Assembly (NCBI RefSeq): GCF_009192945.1
Contig: NZ_NSET01000019.1
Coordinates: 124,001 to 188,000 of the forward strand
Source: Xanthomonas maliensis
GTDB taxonomy: Bacteria > Pseudomonadota > Gammaproteobacteria > Xanthomonadales > Xanthomonadaceae
DNA length: 64,000 bases
Direction of reading: 5' to 3'
In this document: one piece after another, positions 38,615 to 48,227 of the stretch
Layout: the number at the start of each line of letters is the position of its first letter
How positions within the stretch are numbered: position 1 is the first letter of the stretch
Notes under the pieces: generated by a model
What the model was told of the DNA's origin: nothing
Databases searched by the model: none
The model's input: the letters and a program-made list of their open reading frames with translations, nothing else
Made by a program: the position numbers and the translations under genes

Positions 38615-39505
38615 ATGACCACCTTGATCGCGCCGCGCGTCCACGACATCGGCGGCCTCCAGGTCCGTCGCGCCGTTCCGACGTTACAGGCACGCAGCGT
38701 TGGCCCGTTCGTCTTCGTCGACCACATGGGGCCGGCCTCGCTGGCGCCCGATCACGGCATCGACGTGCGTCCGCATCCGCATATCGGCCTGGCGACCGTC
38801 ACCTTCCTGTGGGACGGCGAAATTGGCCACCGCGATACCCTCGGTTCGGATCAGGTGATCCGGCCCGGCGACGTCAACTGGATGACCGCCGGCCGCGGCA
38901 TCGCCCATTCCGAGCGCACGCCTGGCCCGGAACGCAGCCGCATGCATGCGTTGCACGGCATGCAGACCTGGGTCGCGTTGCCACGCTCCGCCGAGGAGAC
39001 CGCACCGGCCTTCTTTCACCATCCAGCCGCCAGCTTGCCGCAGCAGCGGCGCGACGGCGTGTGGCTGCGGGTGATCGCTGGTCGCGCGTATGGCGAAGAA
39101 TCGCCGGTGCAGGTCTTCAGTGGCACCCTCAACGTCGCCCTCGATCTGGCAGCGGAGGCGGAGCTCGACCTGGACGCGGGGCATGCCGAGCGCGCGCTCT
39201 ACATTCTGGATGGAGAAGCGCAGCTGGATGGCGCCGACGTGCCGGCGCGCCATCTGATCGTGCCCTCGCCCGGAGCACGCGGGCGATTGCGCGCCAAAAC
39301 GCCACTCAAGGCGATGCTGCTCGGCGGCGAACCGCTGGACGGCCCGCGTCACCTATGGTGGAACTTTGTTTCCAGCTCCAAGGAACGCATCGAACAGGCC
39401 AAGGAGGACTGGCAGGCCGGTCGCTTCGGCAGCATTCCCGGCGACGATCAGGAGTTCATTCCGCTGCCCGAGACCCCGGCCCCCAAACCGGTCAATTACC
39501 CTTGA
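38615..39505 (+). CDS. Pirin family protein
   Basis: The 296-residue bicupin has the metal-binding set in the N-terminal half (RPHPHIGLATVTFLWDGEIGHRD, then IAHSER). The C-terminal pirin domain ends in LLGGEPLDGPRHLWWNFVSS. Some pirins have quercetinase activity; others are regulators. The role here is unknown. A second pirin lies 1.3 kb away on the opposite strand and has different spacing, so it is not a recent duplicate. The ATG at 38615 gives the family N-terminus. Confidence 0.92.
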   Translation: MTTLIAPRVHDIGGLQVRRAVPTLQARSVGPFVFVDHMGPASLAPDHGIDVRPHPHIGLATVTFLWDGEIGHRDTLGSDQVIRPGDVNWMTAGRGIAHSERTPGPERSRMHALHGMQTWVALPRSAEETAPAFFHHPAASLPQQRRDGVWLRVIAGRAYGEESPVQVFSGTLNVALDLAAEAELDLDAGHAERALYILDGEAQLDGADVPARHLIVPSPGARGRLRAKTPLKAMLLGGEPLDGPRHLWWNFVSSSKERIEQAKEDWQAGRFGSIPGDDQEFIPLPETPAPKPVNYP

Positions 39506-39753
39506 AACCATGCGCAAAACCGTGCTGGCGAGCGCAAGCACGCCAGGTCTCGTCGCGGAAGTACCGCGCTGCACGGGCGATGCCGGTCGCGGCTGCAAAT
39601 CGGCTTGAGACCGGCGCTGGAACTGTGATAGTGATACCCACGTAGTCGGAGCACGTTGCGTGGACGGCACGCTCGAACGGGGAGTTCGAGCCGGTGCAGC
39701 GGCACGTAGGACGACGTCGCCCGCATCGTCTTCCATCGCCGGGGATTACTTGA

Positions 39754-40215
39754 ATGAAGCGCGCATCCTGTCTAGTCGGCTTGTCCCTGCTGTTGGCCGC
39801 CGCCACCGCCAATGCCCAATCCTCGCCGGTCTGCCCGCCACTGCCGCCCGCCTCGGGCCTGCAATGGAACCAGTTGGCCGGCGCGGATTATTTGGTCTGC
39901 AAGGCGACGACCGCCGATGGCCGCCAGGTGCTGGGGGTCATGCTGACCACCCGCGACCCGGACATGGTGCTGTCGCGCGACCGGCGCGCCGAAAAGGGCC
40001 AAATCCAGCAGGAGGAGTTCTACTGGTACAAGCTCGATCTGGGGGGTCGTGAGGTTCCGGGCATGGATTCGCGCCGCGTCACCGTAGTCGAACTGGGCAA
40101 GAAGCGTTATGCGCAGCTGTGGATCGACGGCACCAGCGGCGAGGAGCTGAGCTCGATGCAGTCGCTGGTGCAGAGCATGGACCTGCAGCCGGCCAGTCTG
40201 GCGCTGCAGCGCTGA
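39754..40215 (+). CDS. Secreted hypothetical protein
   Basis: The 153-residue protein has a clear signal peptide (residues 1-21, LSLLLAAATANA, then QSSPVCPPLPP). The mature part has two Cys (CPPL and LVCKA), probably disulfide-bonded, and reads as mixed beta strands (KKRYAQLWIDG). I do not recognise the family. It is monocistronic, with a 248-bp upstream gap and a hairpin 13 bp after the stop. Probable periplasmic location. Confidence 0.8.
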   Translation: MKRASCLVGLSLLLAAATANAQSSPVCPPLPPASGLQWNQLAGADYLVCKATTADGRQVLGVMLTTRDPDMVLSRDRRAEKGQIQQEEFYWYKLDLGGREVPGMDSRRVTVVELGKKRYAQLWIDGTSGEELSSMQSLVQSMDLQPASLALQR

Positions 40216-40227
40216 TCGTCTGCATCA

Positions 40228-40259
40228 GGCAGTGGCCGGCGACTGCGCCGACCACTGCC
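40228..40259. terminator. Intergenic hairpin between convergent genes
   Basis: GGCAGTGG-C-CGGCG, loop ACTG, CGCCG-A-CCACTGCC forms a 14-bp stem with one mismatch. It lies in the 109-bp space between the secreted protein gene and the OsmC-like gene, which converge. It probably serves as a bidirectional terminator, though no T-tract follows. Confidence 0.55.
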
Positions 40260-40324
40260 CATTGGCACAACGAAGACTCACCGGCAGCCCGCGATGCCTG
40301 CCAGCAGCGACCTGCCTAGCCAAG

Positions 40325-40750
40325 TCAGCGGTCGGATGCGCCGCTGATCGTCGGCGCCTGCAATGCGGTCGCGACCCGCACCTCACCTGTCAGCAAGCGA
40401 TGGATCGGGCATTTCTCCGCCACCTCCAGCAAGCGCGTGCGCTGCGCATCGTCCAGCGCGCCTTCGAGCACAAGCTCGCGCTCGATCGTGGTGACGCTGC
40501 CGGCACGCTCGCTGTAGCGCAGATGCACATGCACGGCCGTCAGCGGCCACTGCTTGCGGGCCGCCACCATCGAGACAGTGATGGCCGTGCACGCGCCCAG
40601 TGCCCCCAGCACCTGCGCCTCCGGGTCCGGCCCGGCATCGGCGCCGCCGTTGGCGGGCTGGGTATCGCCCTGCCACTGGTGCTGCCCATCGTCGATGGTG
40701 ACGGTGTAAGGAACCGCGCCGGTGACGACACGAACGGGGCGATCAGACAT
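40325..40750 (-). CDS. OsmC/Ohr family protein
   Basis: The 141-residue protein has the two reactive cysteines of the OsmC fold: LGALGACTAITVSMVAARKQW and VAEKCPIHRLL. Members reduce organic hydroperoxides with thiols. The start at 40750 has GGAG 8 bp upstream; the GTG at 40759 is less likely. It lies 39 bp downstream of a pirin gene on the same strand, and the two could be one redox-related unit. Confidence 0.88.
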   Translation of the reverse strand: MSDRPVRVVTGAVPYTVTIDDGQHQWQGDTQPANGGADAGPDPEAQVLGALGACTAITVSMVAARKQWPLTAVHVHLRYSERAGSVTTIERELVLEGALDDAQRTRLLEVAEKCPIHRLLTGEVRVATALQAPTISGASDR

Positions 40751-40789
40751 TGATGGCACTCCGGGATGAGGTTGGGAACCGCTGCCTGC

Positions 40790-41647
40790 TCAAAACCGGC
40801 CCTCCTGGAAGTCGACAAAGGCCTGCATTAATTCCTGCTTGGTATTCATCACGAACGGACCATGCCGCATCACCGGCTCGTTGAGCGGACGCCCGCCGAC
40901 CAAAATCAGCCGAGCGCCCTCGCCCGCAGCACGCAGCAGCACGCGCTCGCCACCGCCCAGCACGGCCAGCTCCTGGGACGCCACGCTGCGTGCGGCATCG
41001 CCCTCACCGACCGTCACTGCGCCCTCGAACACATAGGCGAAGGCGTTATGGCCGCTGGGCAATGCGTACTCCCACGCGCGCTCGGCTTCCAGGGCGATAT
41101 CCAGGTAGACCGGCGCGGTGGCCGGCTGCACGATCGGCCCCTGCTGCTCGCCCACCTGCCCGGCGATGATCTTCACCGTCACGCCGTCGGCCGGATGCAC
41201 CAGCGGAATGCCTTCCGGCGCGTATTCCTGGTACTTCGGATCGGTCATCTTGTCGCGCGCAGGCAGGTTCACCCACAGTTGAAACCCACGCATGCGCCCG
41301 GATTCCTGCTCCGGCATTTCCGAATGGATCAGCCCGCGGCCTGCAGTCATCCACTGCACGCTGCCCGGCGTCAGCAGGCCCTCGTTGCCGTGGTTGTCCT
41401 TGTGCCGCATGCGCCCATCGAGCATGTAGGTCACCGTCTCGAAGCCGCGATGCGGATGGCTCGGGAAGCCGGCGATATAGTCTTCGGCCTGATCGGTGCC
41501 GAACTCGTCCAGCATCAGGAACGGATCCAGCGCCGGCAGTTGCGAGGTACCGATCACCCGCGTCAGCTTGACGCCGGCGCCGTCGGAGGTGGGCAGGCCG
41601 CGAATGCTGCGCAGGACGTGCGCCGCAGCGGCGGAGGTGAGGCTCAT
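40790..41647 (-). CDS. Pirin family protein (YhaK-like)
   Basis: The 285-residue pirin has the metal-site segment GFPSHPHRGFETVTYMLDGR, then RHKDNHGNEG and LIHSEMPEQESG. The C-terminal cupin contains LAVLGGGERVLLRAAGEGA. CAAGGAGCG precedes the ATG. It is divergent from cstA and followed by the OsmC-like gene. It has only moderate similarity to the other pirin in this window. Confidence 0.92.
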   Translation of the reverse strand: MSLTSAAAAHVLRSIRGLPTSDGAGVKLTRVIGTSQLPALDPFLMLDEFGTDQAEDYIAGFPSHPHRGFETVTYMLDGRMRHKDNHGNEGLLTPGSVQWMTAGRGLIHSEMPEQESGRMRGFQLWVNLPARDKMTDPKYQEYAPEGIPLVHPADGVTVKIIAGQVGEQQGPIVQPATAPVYLDIALEAERAWEYALPSGHNAFAYVFEGAVTVGEGDAARSVASQELAVLGGGERVLLRAAGEGARLILVGGRPLNEPVMRHGPFVMNTKQELMQAFVDFQEGRF

Positions 41648-41873
41648 CGGACGCTCCTTGAACGGATCAAGCCAGCATCATGGAGGCAACGGATGCGCGT
41701 CCCAACTGCTCCCGGCGCAACCGATCGTTCCATCGCCGCCGGTGGCGGGCGCCAATCCGGGCACACCGTTGCAAGACGCACTACGACCAAAGTTCTAGCC
41801 TGGCCGAGGCGGCCGCCATTGACCCCGGCGGACCCGGGCGCGACCCTAGCCGGATCGATCAGGAGAGGCATGC

Positions 41874-43946
41874 ATGAAAGGGTTCTCGAAGCTGGCCTGG
41901 GGCGCACTGGCGCTACTGGCCGCGTTCTGTCTGGGTACCGTGGCGCTGCGACGCGGCGAGCACATCAACGCGTTGTGGATCGTCGTCGCCGCGGTGTCGA
42001 TCTACCTGATCGCCTACCGCTTCTACGGCCTGTTCATCGCCGACAAGGTGATGCAGCTCGATCCCACCCGCGCCACCCCCGCGGTGATCAACAACGACGG
42101 CCTGGACTACGTGCCCACCAACAAGCACGTGCTGTTCGGCCACCACTTCGCCGCGATCGCCGGCGCCGGCCCCTTGGTTGGCCCGGTGCTGGCCGCGCAG
42201 ATGGGCTACCTGCCCGGCCTGTTATGGCTGGTGGTGGGTGTGGTATTGGCCGGCGCGGTGCAGGACTTCATGGTGCTTTTCCTGTCCAGCCGTCGTAACG
42301 GACGCTCGCTCGGCGACCTGGTCCGCGAGGAAATGGGCCAGGTGCCAGGCACCATCGCGCTGTTCGGCGCCTTCCTGATCATGATCATCATCCTGGCGGT
42401 GCTGGCGATGGTGGTGGTCAAGGCGCTCGCCGAGAGCCCCTGGGGCATGTTCACGGTGATCGCCACCATGCCGATTGCGATCCTGATGGGCGTGTACATG
42501 CGCTACATCCGCGTCGGCAAGATCGGCGAGATCTCGGTGGTGGGGTTGATCCTGCTGCTGGGCGCCATCTGGCTGGGTGGCAAGGTGGCGGCGGACCCGA
42601 CCTGGGGCCCGGCCTTCACCTTCACCGCCAAGCAGATCACCTGGATGCTGATCGGCTACGGCTTCGTCGCCTCGGTCCTGCCGGTCTGGCTGCTGCTGGC
42701 GCCGCGCGACTACCTGTCGACCTTCCTCAAGATCGGCACCATCGTCGGCCTGGCGATCGGCATCCTGGTGGTGATGCCCGATCTGAAGATGCCGGCGCTG
42801 ACCCAGTTCGCCGCTAGCGGCGACGGCCCGGTGTGGAAGGGCGGCATCTTCCCGTTCCTGTTCATCACCATTGCCTGCGGTGCGGTCTCCGGCTTCCATG
42901 CGCTGATCTCCTCCGGCACCACGCCCAAGCTGCTGGCCAACGAGGCGCACATGCGCTATATCGGCTACGGCGGCATGTTGATGGAATCGTTCGTGGCGAT
43001 CATGGCGCTGGTAGCGGCCTCGATCATCGAACCGGGCATCTATTTCGCCATGAACAGCCCGGCCTCGCTGGTCGGCAGCGACACCGTCGCGGTGGCAGCC
43101 AAGATCAGCGAGTGGGGCTTCAGCATCACGCCGCAGGTGCTCGAGGCCACGGCACGCGATATCGGCGAGCACAGCATCCTGGCGCGCGCCGGCGGCGCAC
43201 CGACGCTGGCGGTCGGCATCGCACAGATCCTGCACCAGGTGCTGCCCGGCGAGGACACGATGGCGTTCTGGTACCACTTCGCCATTCTGTTCGAAGCCTT
43301 GTTCATCCTCACCGCCGTCGACGCCGGTACCCGTGCCGGGCGCTTCATGCTGCAGGACCTGTTGGGCAACTTCGTGCCGGCCCTGCGCCGGACCGAGTCG
43401 TGGACCGCCAACATCATCGCCACCGGCGGTTGCGTGGCGCTGTGGGGCTACCTGCTCTACACCGGCGTGATCGATCCGTTCGGCGGTATCCAGACGCTGT
43501 GGCCGCTGTTCGGCATCTCCAACCAGATGCTGGCCGGCATCGCGTTGCTGCTGGGCACGGTGGTGTTGTTCAAGCTCAAGCGCGACCGCTACGCCTGGGT
43601 GACCATCGTGCCGGCGCTATGGCTGCTGCTGTGCACCACCTACGCCGGGCTGATCAAGATCTTCGACAGCAATCCGGCGCAGGGCTTCCTGGCGCAGGCG
43701 CACAAGTTCCAGGCCGCCATCGCCAGCGACACCATCACCGCACCGGCCAAGAGCGTGGCGCAGATGCAGCAGATCGTCACCAACGCCTACGTCAACACCG
43801 GCCTGACCGCGCTGTTCCTGTTCGTGGTCGCGTCGATCCTGATCTATTCGATCAAGACGATCGTGGCGGCACGTCGCAGTCCCCAGCGCAGCGACCGCGA
43901 GGCGCCCTACGTGGCCTTGCAGCCGCATCAAATGGCAGACCTGTGA
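41874..43946 (+). CDS. cstA: Carbon starvation protein CstA (peptide/pyruvate transporter)
   Basis: The 690-residue integral membrane protein has about 16-18 helices and the family motif series ([78 protein letters not shown]). The family imports peptides or pyruvate and is induced in starvation. AGGAGAGGC precedes the ATG. Its TGA overlaps the next ATG by one base, a coupling known for cstA-ybdD pairs. It is divergent from a pirin gene. Confidence 0.95.
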   Translation: MKGFSKLAWGALALLAAFCLGTVALRRGEHINALWIVVAAVSIYLIAYRFYGLFIADKVMQLDPTRATPAVINNDGLDYVPTNKHVLFGHHFAAIAGAGPLVGPVLAAQMGYLPGLLWLVVGVVLAGAVQDFMVLFLSSRRNGRSLGDLVREEMGQVPGTIALFGAFLIMIIILAVLAMVVVKALAESPWGMFTVIATMPIAILMGVYMRYIRVGKIGEISVVGLILLLGAIWLGGKVAADPTWGPAFTFTAKQITWMLIGYGFVASVLPVWLLLAPRDYLSTFLKIGTIVGLAIGILVVMPDLKMPALTQFAASGDGPVWKGGIFPFLFITIACGAVSGFHALISSGTTPKLLANEAHMRYIGYGGMLMESFVAIMALVAASIIEPGIYFAMNSPASLVGSDTVAVAAKISEWGFSITPQVLEATARDIGEHSILARAGGAPTLAVGIAQILHQVLPGEDTMAFWYHFAILFEALFILTAVDAGTRAGRFMLQDLLGNFVPALRRTESWTANIIATGGCVALWGYLLYTGVIDPFGGIQTLWPLFGISNQMLAGIALLLGTVVLFKLKRDRYAWVTIVPALWLLLCTTYAGLIKIFDSNPAQGFLAQAHKFQAAIASDTITAPAKSVAQMQQIVTNAYVNTGLTALFLFVVASILIYSIKTIVAARRSPQRSDREAPYVALQPHQMADL

Positions 43947-44170
43947 TGGGCACCCAACTCGTTCCCATCAGTCACTACCAGGCGCATCGCCGCATCTGGC
44001 GGCGCCTGGTACAGACCGCGCGGCTGTGCTGCGGCATTCCGGACTACGACAACTACGTGCGGCATATGCTCGAGCGGCATCCGGATCGGCCGGTGATGGA
44101 TTACCCGACCTTCTTCCGCGAGCGCCAGGACGCGCGGTACGGCGGCAAGAGCGGTTTCCGCTGCTGCTGA
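43946..44170 (+). CDS. YbdD/YjiX family small protein, CstA partner
   Basis: The 74-residue protein matches the family that follows cstA in many proteobacteria ([50 protein letters not shown]). In E. coli members are needed for pyruvate uptake by the CstA/BtsT transporters. It overlaps the cstA stop by one base and is followed by a strong hairpin. Confidence 0.92.
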   Translation: MGTQLVPISHYQAHRRIWRRLVQTARLCCGIPDYDNYVRHMLERHPDRPVMDYPTFFRERQDARYGGKSGFRCC

Positions 44171-44193
44171 GCGGAACTGCCTGAACCAGCGAG

Positions 44194-44223
44194 GCGAAGG
44201 GGCGCGGCGACGCGCCCTTTCGC
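44194..44223 (+). terminator. Hairpin terminator after cstA-ybdD
   Basis: GCGAAGGGGCGCG, loop GCGA, CGCGCCCTTTCGC forms a 13-bp stem with one G-T pair, 23 bp after the operon's last stop. Only a short T-run (CGCTTAT) follows, so termination may be partial. Confidence 0.65.
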
Positions 44224-44417
44224 TTATCAGTCGCCTGGTTGCCGATGAAACGCGCGGGACGTGCGGTCGTCCATCCGGCGAGCCGGGTCATGCAGCAGCG
44301 CGCGCCGGTACCGGCTGTGGCGACACGCGCCGTCGCCCTTTCACCCAACCCGCCTACAGTCCGTGCAGCGACCCCATCGCCAGCCGTCTGGCTCAGCCAG
44401 ACAGCACTCGCAGCGTT

Positions 44418-45104
44418 CTAGCCGGCGGCAGCCTGGGTCAACTGCACGAAGAGTTCCGGCAAGGCACGCATATCGTCGAACACCTCGCGCACGCCCAAAC
44501 GCCGCAAGGCCTCGGCATGCCCCGGCGGCACGTGGCCGGCGCCGGTAAAGCCGAGTACCTGCATGCCCGCCGCCAGCGCGGCGGTCGCGCCGGTCAGGCT
44601 GTCCTCGATCACCAGGCAGTGCGCAGGCGCTACGCCCACGGTCTGGGCGGCCAGCAGATAGACATCGGGCGCCGGCTTGGGCCGCTCGACCATGTCGGCG
44701 GCGAAGATCCGCCCCGCCGCGCGCTCGCTGAGGCCAGCGCGCGCGACCGAGGCGACCACATTGTGCCGGCGGCTGTTGGAGGCCACTGCCAACGGCAATG
44801 GAATCTGCTCGAACGCGGAGCGAACACCGGCAATCGGCTGGACCTGCGCAGCGATCAAGGCCTCGCTGCGGGTCTGGATCTGCGTCAGCAAGGTCTCGGG
44901 CAATTGCAGCGCGAATTGCTCCTGCACCCGCCGCAGCACCTCGCGCGTGGTTTGGCCGAAGGTGGTGGCCAACAAGCGCTCCAGCGGCTCCAGCGGCACG
45001 AACGCCGCCAGCGCCTCGCGCATGACCTGGTCGGCCAGCACTTCGCTGTCGACCAGCACGCCGTCGCAATCGCTGATCAGAAGCTCGAATCGATGCCTGT
45101 ACAT
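44418..45104 (-). CDS. HAD-superfamily phosphatase / beta-phosphoglucomutase-like hydrolase
   Basis: The 228-residue protein has motif I DCDGVLVDSE with nucleophile Asp, motif II in VASNSRRHN, the Lys of motif III in RPKPAPDVYLLAA and motif IV in LVIEDSLTGATAA. The alpha-helical C1 cap places it near sugar-phosphate phosphatases (YniC/GS1-like) or beta-phosphoglucomutase. The substrate is not determinable. The ATG at 45104 has GAGGG upstream; the longer in-frame extension would overlap the neighbouring gene out of context. Confidence 0.9.
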   Translation of the reverse strand: MYRHRFELLISDCDGVLVDSEVLADQVMREALAAFVPLEPLERLLATTFGQTTREVLRRVQEQFALQLPETLLTQIQTRSEALIAAQVQPIAGVRSAFEQIPLPLAVASNSRRHNVVASVARAGLSERAAGRIFAADMVERPKPAPDVYLLAAQTVGVAPAHCLVIEDSLTGATAALAAGMQVLGFTGAGHVPPGHAEALRRLGVREVFDDMRALPELFVQLTQAAAG

Positions 45105-45157
45105 GGCGCCCTCGCAAAGAACGCCATTATGACTGCTGCAGCGCAACAACGCAGAGC

Positions 45158-46405
45158 TCAGTGACCCGCCATGGCCCGCAGGGTAATGCCGACCAGATAG
45201 GCGAGATAGGTCCCGGTGGCATAGCCCAGCGTCCCTAGCAGCACACCGACCGGGGCCAGTGCCGGATGGAAGGCCGTGGCGACCACCGGCGCCGACGCCG
45301 GCCCGCCGATGTTGGCCTGCGAGCCGATCGCAAAGTAGAAGAACGGCACCCGCAACAGGCGGGCCAGGCCCCACAGCACGGCGATATGGACCAGGATCCA
45401 CAGCAGGCCCAGCAGGAACAGCCAGGGGCGATCGAGCAAGGCCAGCAGGTCCATCTGCATGCCGATGCAGGCGATCAGGAAATACAGCAGCACGGTGCCG
45501 ATCCGCGATGCGCCGGCTCCTTCCAGGGTGCGGGCACGGGTACAGCTCAACAACAGCCCCAGACTGGTTGCCAGCACCACCACCCAGACGAACGGCGCAT
45601 CCAGACTGAATTGCGACGCCCACGGCAGCCGCGCCTTGCACCACCCCGCCAGCGGCGTGGCCAGTGCATGCGCCAACCCGACCCCGCCAAACCCGACGCC
45701 GACGATGACCATCAGGTCGGCGAGGCTGGGAATCCGGGCATGCATGGCCTGGAACTGCGCCATCTGCGCTTGCAGCGCATCCAGCGCACGGGTATCGGCA
45801 CCGCTGCGGGCATCCAACCGGGGAGCATGCTGTGCCAGCGCGATCAACAGCGCCATCCAGACGTAGCCCACGCCGACATCGATCACCGCGAACTGACCAA
45901 AGGTGGTGGCGTCGACGGCGAAGATTTCCCGCATCGCCAGCATGTTGGCGCCGCCACCGATCCAGCTACCCGCCAACGCGGCCATCCCGGCCCAGGTATC
46001 GCCGGCGACCGTGGCCGGATGCAGCCACTGCATCAGCCAGAACGCCACTACGGCGCCCAGCATCACGCTGAGCGACGCGCCCAGATACATCACCAGTAGC
46101 CGTGGCCCGAGTTGCAGAATCGCCTTGAGATCGATGCCCAGCGTCAGCAACACCAATGCGGCAGGCAGCAGGACATCGCGGGCGATCGGGTTGTACAGCC
46201 GGGTGCTGCCACCACCGATCAAGCCGACGGTGTTGTAGATGCCCGGCAGCAGGTAGCACAGCAACAAGGCCGGGACCACGGCATAGAACCGCCGCCACGG
46301 CCCGTGCTCGCGGGACGATGTCCAGAACACCGCCCCCAGGGTGGCGGCGATCAAGCCGAACACCACGATATCGTTGTCGATCAGAGCGGTGTTGGCGACG
46401 GTCAA
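45158..46405 (-). CDS. DUF819 family membrane protein
   Basis: The 415-residue inner-membrane protein has about ten to twelve helices and family-like segments (GLIGGGSTRLYNPIARDVLL, GSWIGGGANMLAMREIF, GSQANIGGPASAPVVATAF). The duplicated membrane repeat with GSWIGGGAN and GSQANIGGPA resembles other secondary carriers, so a transporter role is likely, substrate unknown. The start appears to be TTG at 46405, with GGAAG 10 bp upstream. It is followed by the HAD phosphatase on the same strand. Confidence 0.85.
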   Translation of the reverse strand: MTVANTALIDNDIVVFGLIAATLGAVFWTSSREHGPWRRFYAVVPALLLCYLLPGIYNTVGLIGGGSTRLYNPIARDVLLPAALVLLTLGIDLKAILQLGPRLLVMYLGASLSVMLGAVVAFWLMQWLHPATVAGDTWAGMAALAGSWIGGGANMLAMREIFAVDATTFGQFAVIDVGVGYVWMALLIALAQHAPRLDARSGADTRALDALQAQMAQFQAMHARIPSLADLMVIVGVGFGGVGLAHALATPLAGWCKARLPWASQFSLDAPFVWVVVLATSLGLLLSCTRARTLEGAGASRIGTVLLYFLIACIGMQMDLLALLDRPWLFLLGLLWILVHIAVLWGLARLLRVPFFYFAIGSQANIGGPASAPVVATAFHPALAPVGVLLGTLGYATGTYLAYLVGITLRAMAGH

Positions 46406-46535
46406 CGCGGATGGACTTCCTGCCGGCGACCGCCAGCGTACGGGCCGGCCAGCATGGCCGAGCGGTTCAATCTAGCCACGCCGCCCTGCAACGCAAGCCT
46501 TCTCCAAGCCGACCTTCGCCCGCACGCCGCCGGCG

Positions 46536-46751
46536 TCAACCGTAACGACGCACCACGCGCTCGCCCTTGTCCGTGCTCAGCACCACGCCGCTGGGCTGGC
46601 CGGTGGTCAGGCAGTGCAACTTGGCCATCAATTCGGCGTTTTCCAACGCCCCCTGCTCTCGCAGATAGCGCAACGGCGACCATTGCGGCCGCGTGACCCA
46701 CCAACCATCGGGCTCGGAATGAATGCGTACGACGTATCGGGATTCGTCCAT
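46536..46751 (-). CDS. DUF2188-type small protein
   Basis: The 71-residue protein opens MDESRYVVRIHSEPDGWWVT and ends TTGQPSGVVLSTDKGERVVR RYG-like, the pattern of the DUF2188 fold (a short beta-sheet repeat with Trp in the first strand). Function unknown. I chose the ATG at 46751 over the upstream in-frame option because the domain starts there. It lies 131 bp upstream of the DUF819 gene on the same strand. Confidence 0.75.
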   Translation of the reverse strand: MDESRYVVRIHSEPDGWWVTRPQWSPLRYLREQGALENAELMAKLHCLTTGQPSGVVLSTDKGERVVRRYG

Positions 46752-46975
46752 CTGGCCTCCAGCCAAGGTATGTAACGATCGAACGGCGACAATGTGCGGC
46801 CACGAGCGTGGCAGCATCTGGGACAACCTGCTTCCTGCAGCGTGCCGGCGGGCCCTTACTCAAGGGGCCGCGAGGTGAGTGGCCGATGGCCCCGCGTCCG
46901 GCATAGCCAGCATGCCTGCTGGCCTATGTCTCGCGCCGTCGGGCGAACCCTGGCGCATGAGTAGGAAAATACTTA

Positions 46976-46991
46976 CGTGACATCCGTCACG
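46976..46991 (+). promoter_or_regulatory. CRP/Clp-type palindromic site
   Basis: CGTGA-CATCCG-TCACG matches the CRP-family core GTGA-N6-TCAC exactly. Xanthomonas encodes Clp, a CRP-family regulator responsive to c-di-GMP, with similar specificity. The palindrome centre is about 42 bp upstream of a start predicted from GATAGT (47014-47019), the class II activator position. It serves the short ORF at 47039. Another role is possible since the divergent gene also lies nearby. Confidence 0.6.
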
Positions 46992-47038
46992 ACCAACATT
47001 ACAGTAAAGTTCAGATAGTGCCTCCGGGGAGGGTCAGC

Positions 47039-47134
47039 ATGTATCTGCTCAAGAAGTTCCAATGGCCGGTCAAGACTGCCATGGTGATCGGTTACATCTT
47101 GATGATTCGCCAGGCGATTGTGCTCTGGACTTGA
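47039..47134 (+). CDS. Putative 31-residue membrane-associated peptide
   Basis: ATG follows a very strong ribosome-binding site, GGGGAGGG at 47026-47033. The 31 codons encode MYLLKKFQWPVKTAMVIGYI and then LMIRQAIVLWT: a basic N-terminus with one hydrophobic helix. It stands alone in an intergenic region behind a CRP/Clp-type palindrome. No family is recognised. It could be a small membrane regulator or a leader peptide. Confidence rests on the unusually good initiation signals only. Confidence 0.5.
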   Translation: MYLLKKFQWPVKTAMVIGYILMIRQAIVLWT

Positions 47135-47294
47135 GCCCGGCCAGCCACTCTACCGTGACCGAATTCGCATTTGAGGACACACCGTCGCATCGGCGGCGCG
47201 AAGACGATGTGTAGATCGGCCGAGTGCTGGTGGCTGCAACCCCGGGGGCCAGAAGGCCTGTGTACGCGGGCGCCGCGTGCGTCTGGGCGCGGGA

Positions 47295-47906
47295 TCAATC
47301 CGCGTCCACCCAGCCGCGCTGGCGGGCAGCGTCAAGGTCGCCGGGCGTGTCGATGTCCAGCGCCAGCGCTGGCGCAGTGACGCAGCCCAGCACCGGGGCC
47401 TCCAGGCTGGCAAACAGGCCACGCAAGCCTGCATCGGCCTGCAGCGGCACGGCTGCCCACACCTGCTGCGTGACCACCACCGGGATCCCGCGCACGCCGG
47501 CATAACCGCTGGTCGCACACCCCGACGGCGCACGTTCGGCCTCCTTCAACAGCGCCCGCAGATGTGGCGCATCCAGCGCTGGTTGATCGCAGCCGAGGAT
47601 CAGCACGCGATGAATCGCCTCATCCTGCTGTACCACCTGACGAAGCGCCGCCAAGCTGCTGCCCATTCCCGCTTCCCACTTGGCGTGGTGCACGATCTCC
47701 ACCTCCAGGCCATGCAGCGCCCCGACCACTGCGTCGGCGTCTGCACCCACGACCACCAGACATCGCCGCGGCGAGGTCTGCAGGGCGATTCGCGCGGCGC
47801 GGCGCAGCAGCGGTTCGCCATCGCGCGTCAGCAGCTGCTTGCTGCGTCCCAGGCGGCGACCGGCACCTGCTGCCAGGATCAAGGCCGCGTAGTCGGCAGC
47901 CGTCAT
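47295..47906 (-). CDS. MocA-type molybdenum cofactor cytidylyltransferase
   Basis: The 203-residue nucleotidyltransferase has the GTP/CTP-binding start LILAAGAGRRLGRSKQLL and the acidic motif LGCDQPAL. Family members add CMP or GMP to the molybdopterin cofactor. As MCD is used by xanthine-dehydrogenase-type enzymes of the Pao class, its place at the end of a paoABC operon argues for a MocA role. The ATG at 47906 was preferred to an upstream TTG. Confidence 0.85.
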   Translation of the reverse strand: MTAADYAALILAAGAGRRLGRSKQLLTRDGEPLLRRAARIALQTSPRRCLVVVGADADAVVGALHGLEVEIVHHAKWEAGMGSSLAALRQVVQQDEAIHRVLILGCDQPALDAPHLRALLKEAERAPSGCATSGYAGVRGIPVVVTQQVWAAVPLQADAGLRGLFASLEAPVLGCVTAPALALDIDTPGDLDAARQRGWVDAD

Positions 47907-48227
47907 CGCCAACGCCCGCTGTAAACGCCTCCACCCCGCACGCGTGCCAGCAGCGTGCGCGGCGACATGGCCGCGTGGATTGCAACGATCTGCGGAGCGC
48001 TAACGCGCATGTGGTCGAGTGTCTGCATTGGCATGCACCGCAAGGAGATGCCACAAAGCCTAGGGTTGCGGATGTGGTCGCGAAGTGACTGGCTTGCCGC
48101 GGTGGCGTGTACGCGCCGGTAGCCGATCTCTCGGCAAGTTGGCAGGCAAAAACCCCGCAATGACGAGTGACGACCCACCGGTCCCCAGCGCAGACAGCAA
48201 CGCTGGCCGTCTGCCCAGCTCGTGACG
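47907..48227. other. 321-bp gap between mocA-like and xdhC-like genes
   Basis: No coding frame is supportable here. A weak stem (CCAGCG and CGCTGG, 10-nt loop) lies 37 bp after the xdhC-like stop, at about 48185-48206 (plus-strand numbering). The spacing suggests that the mocA-like gene may have its own promoter. Confidence 0.4.
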
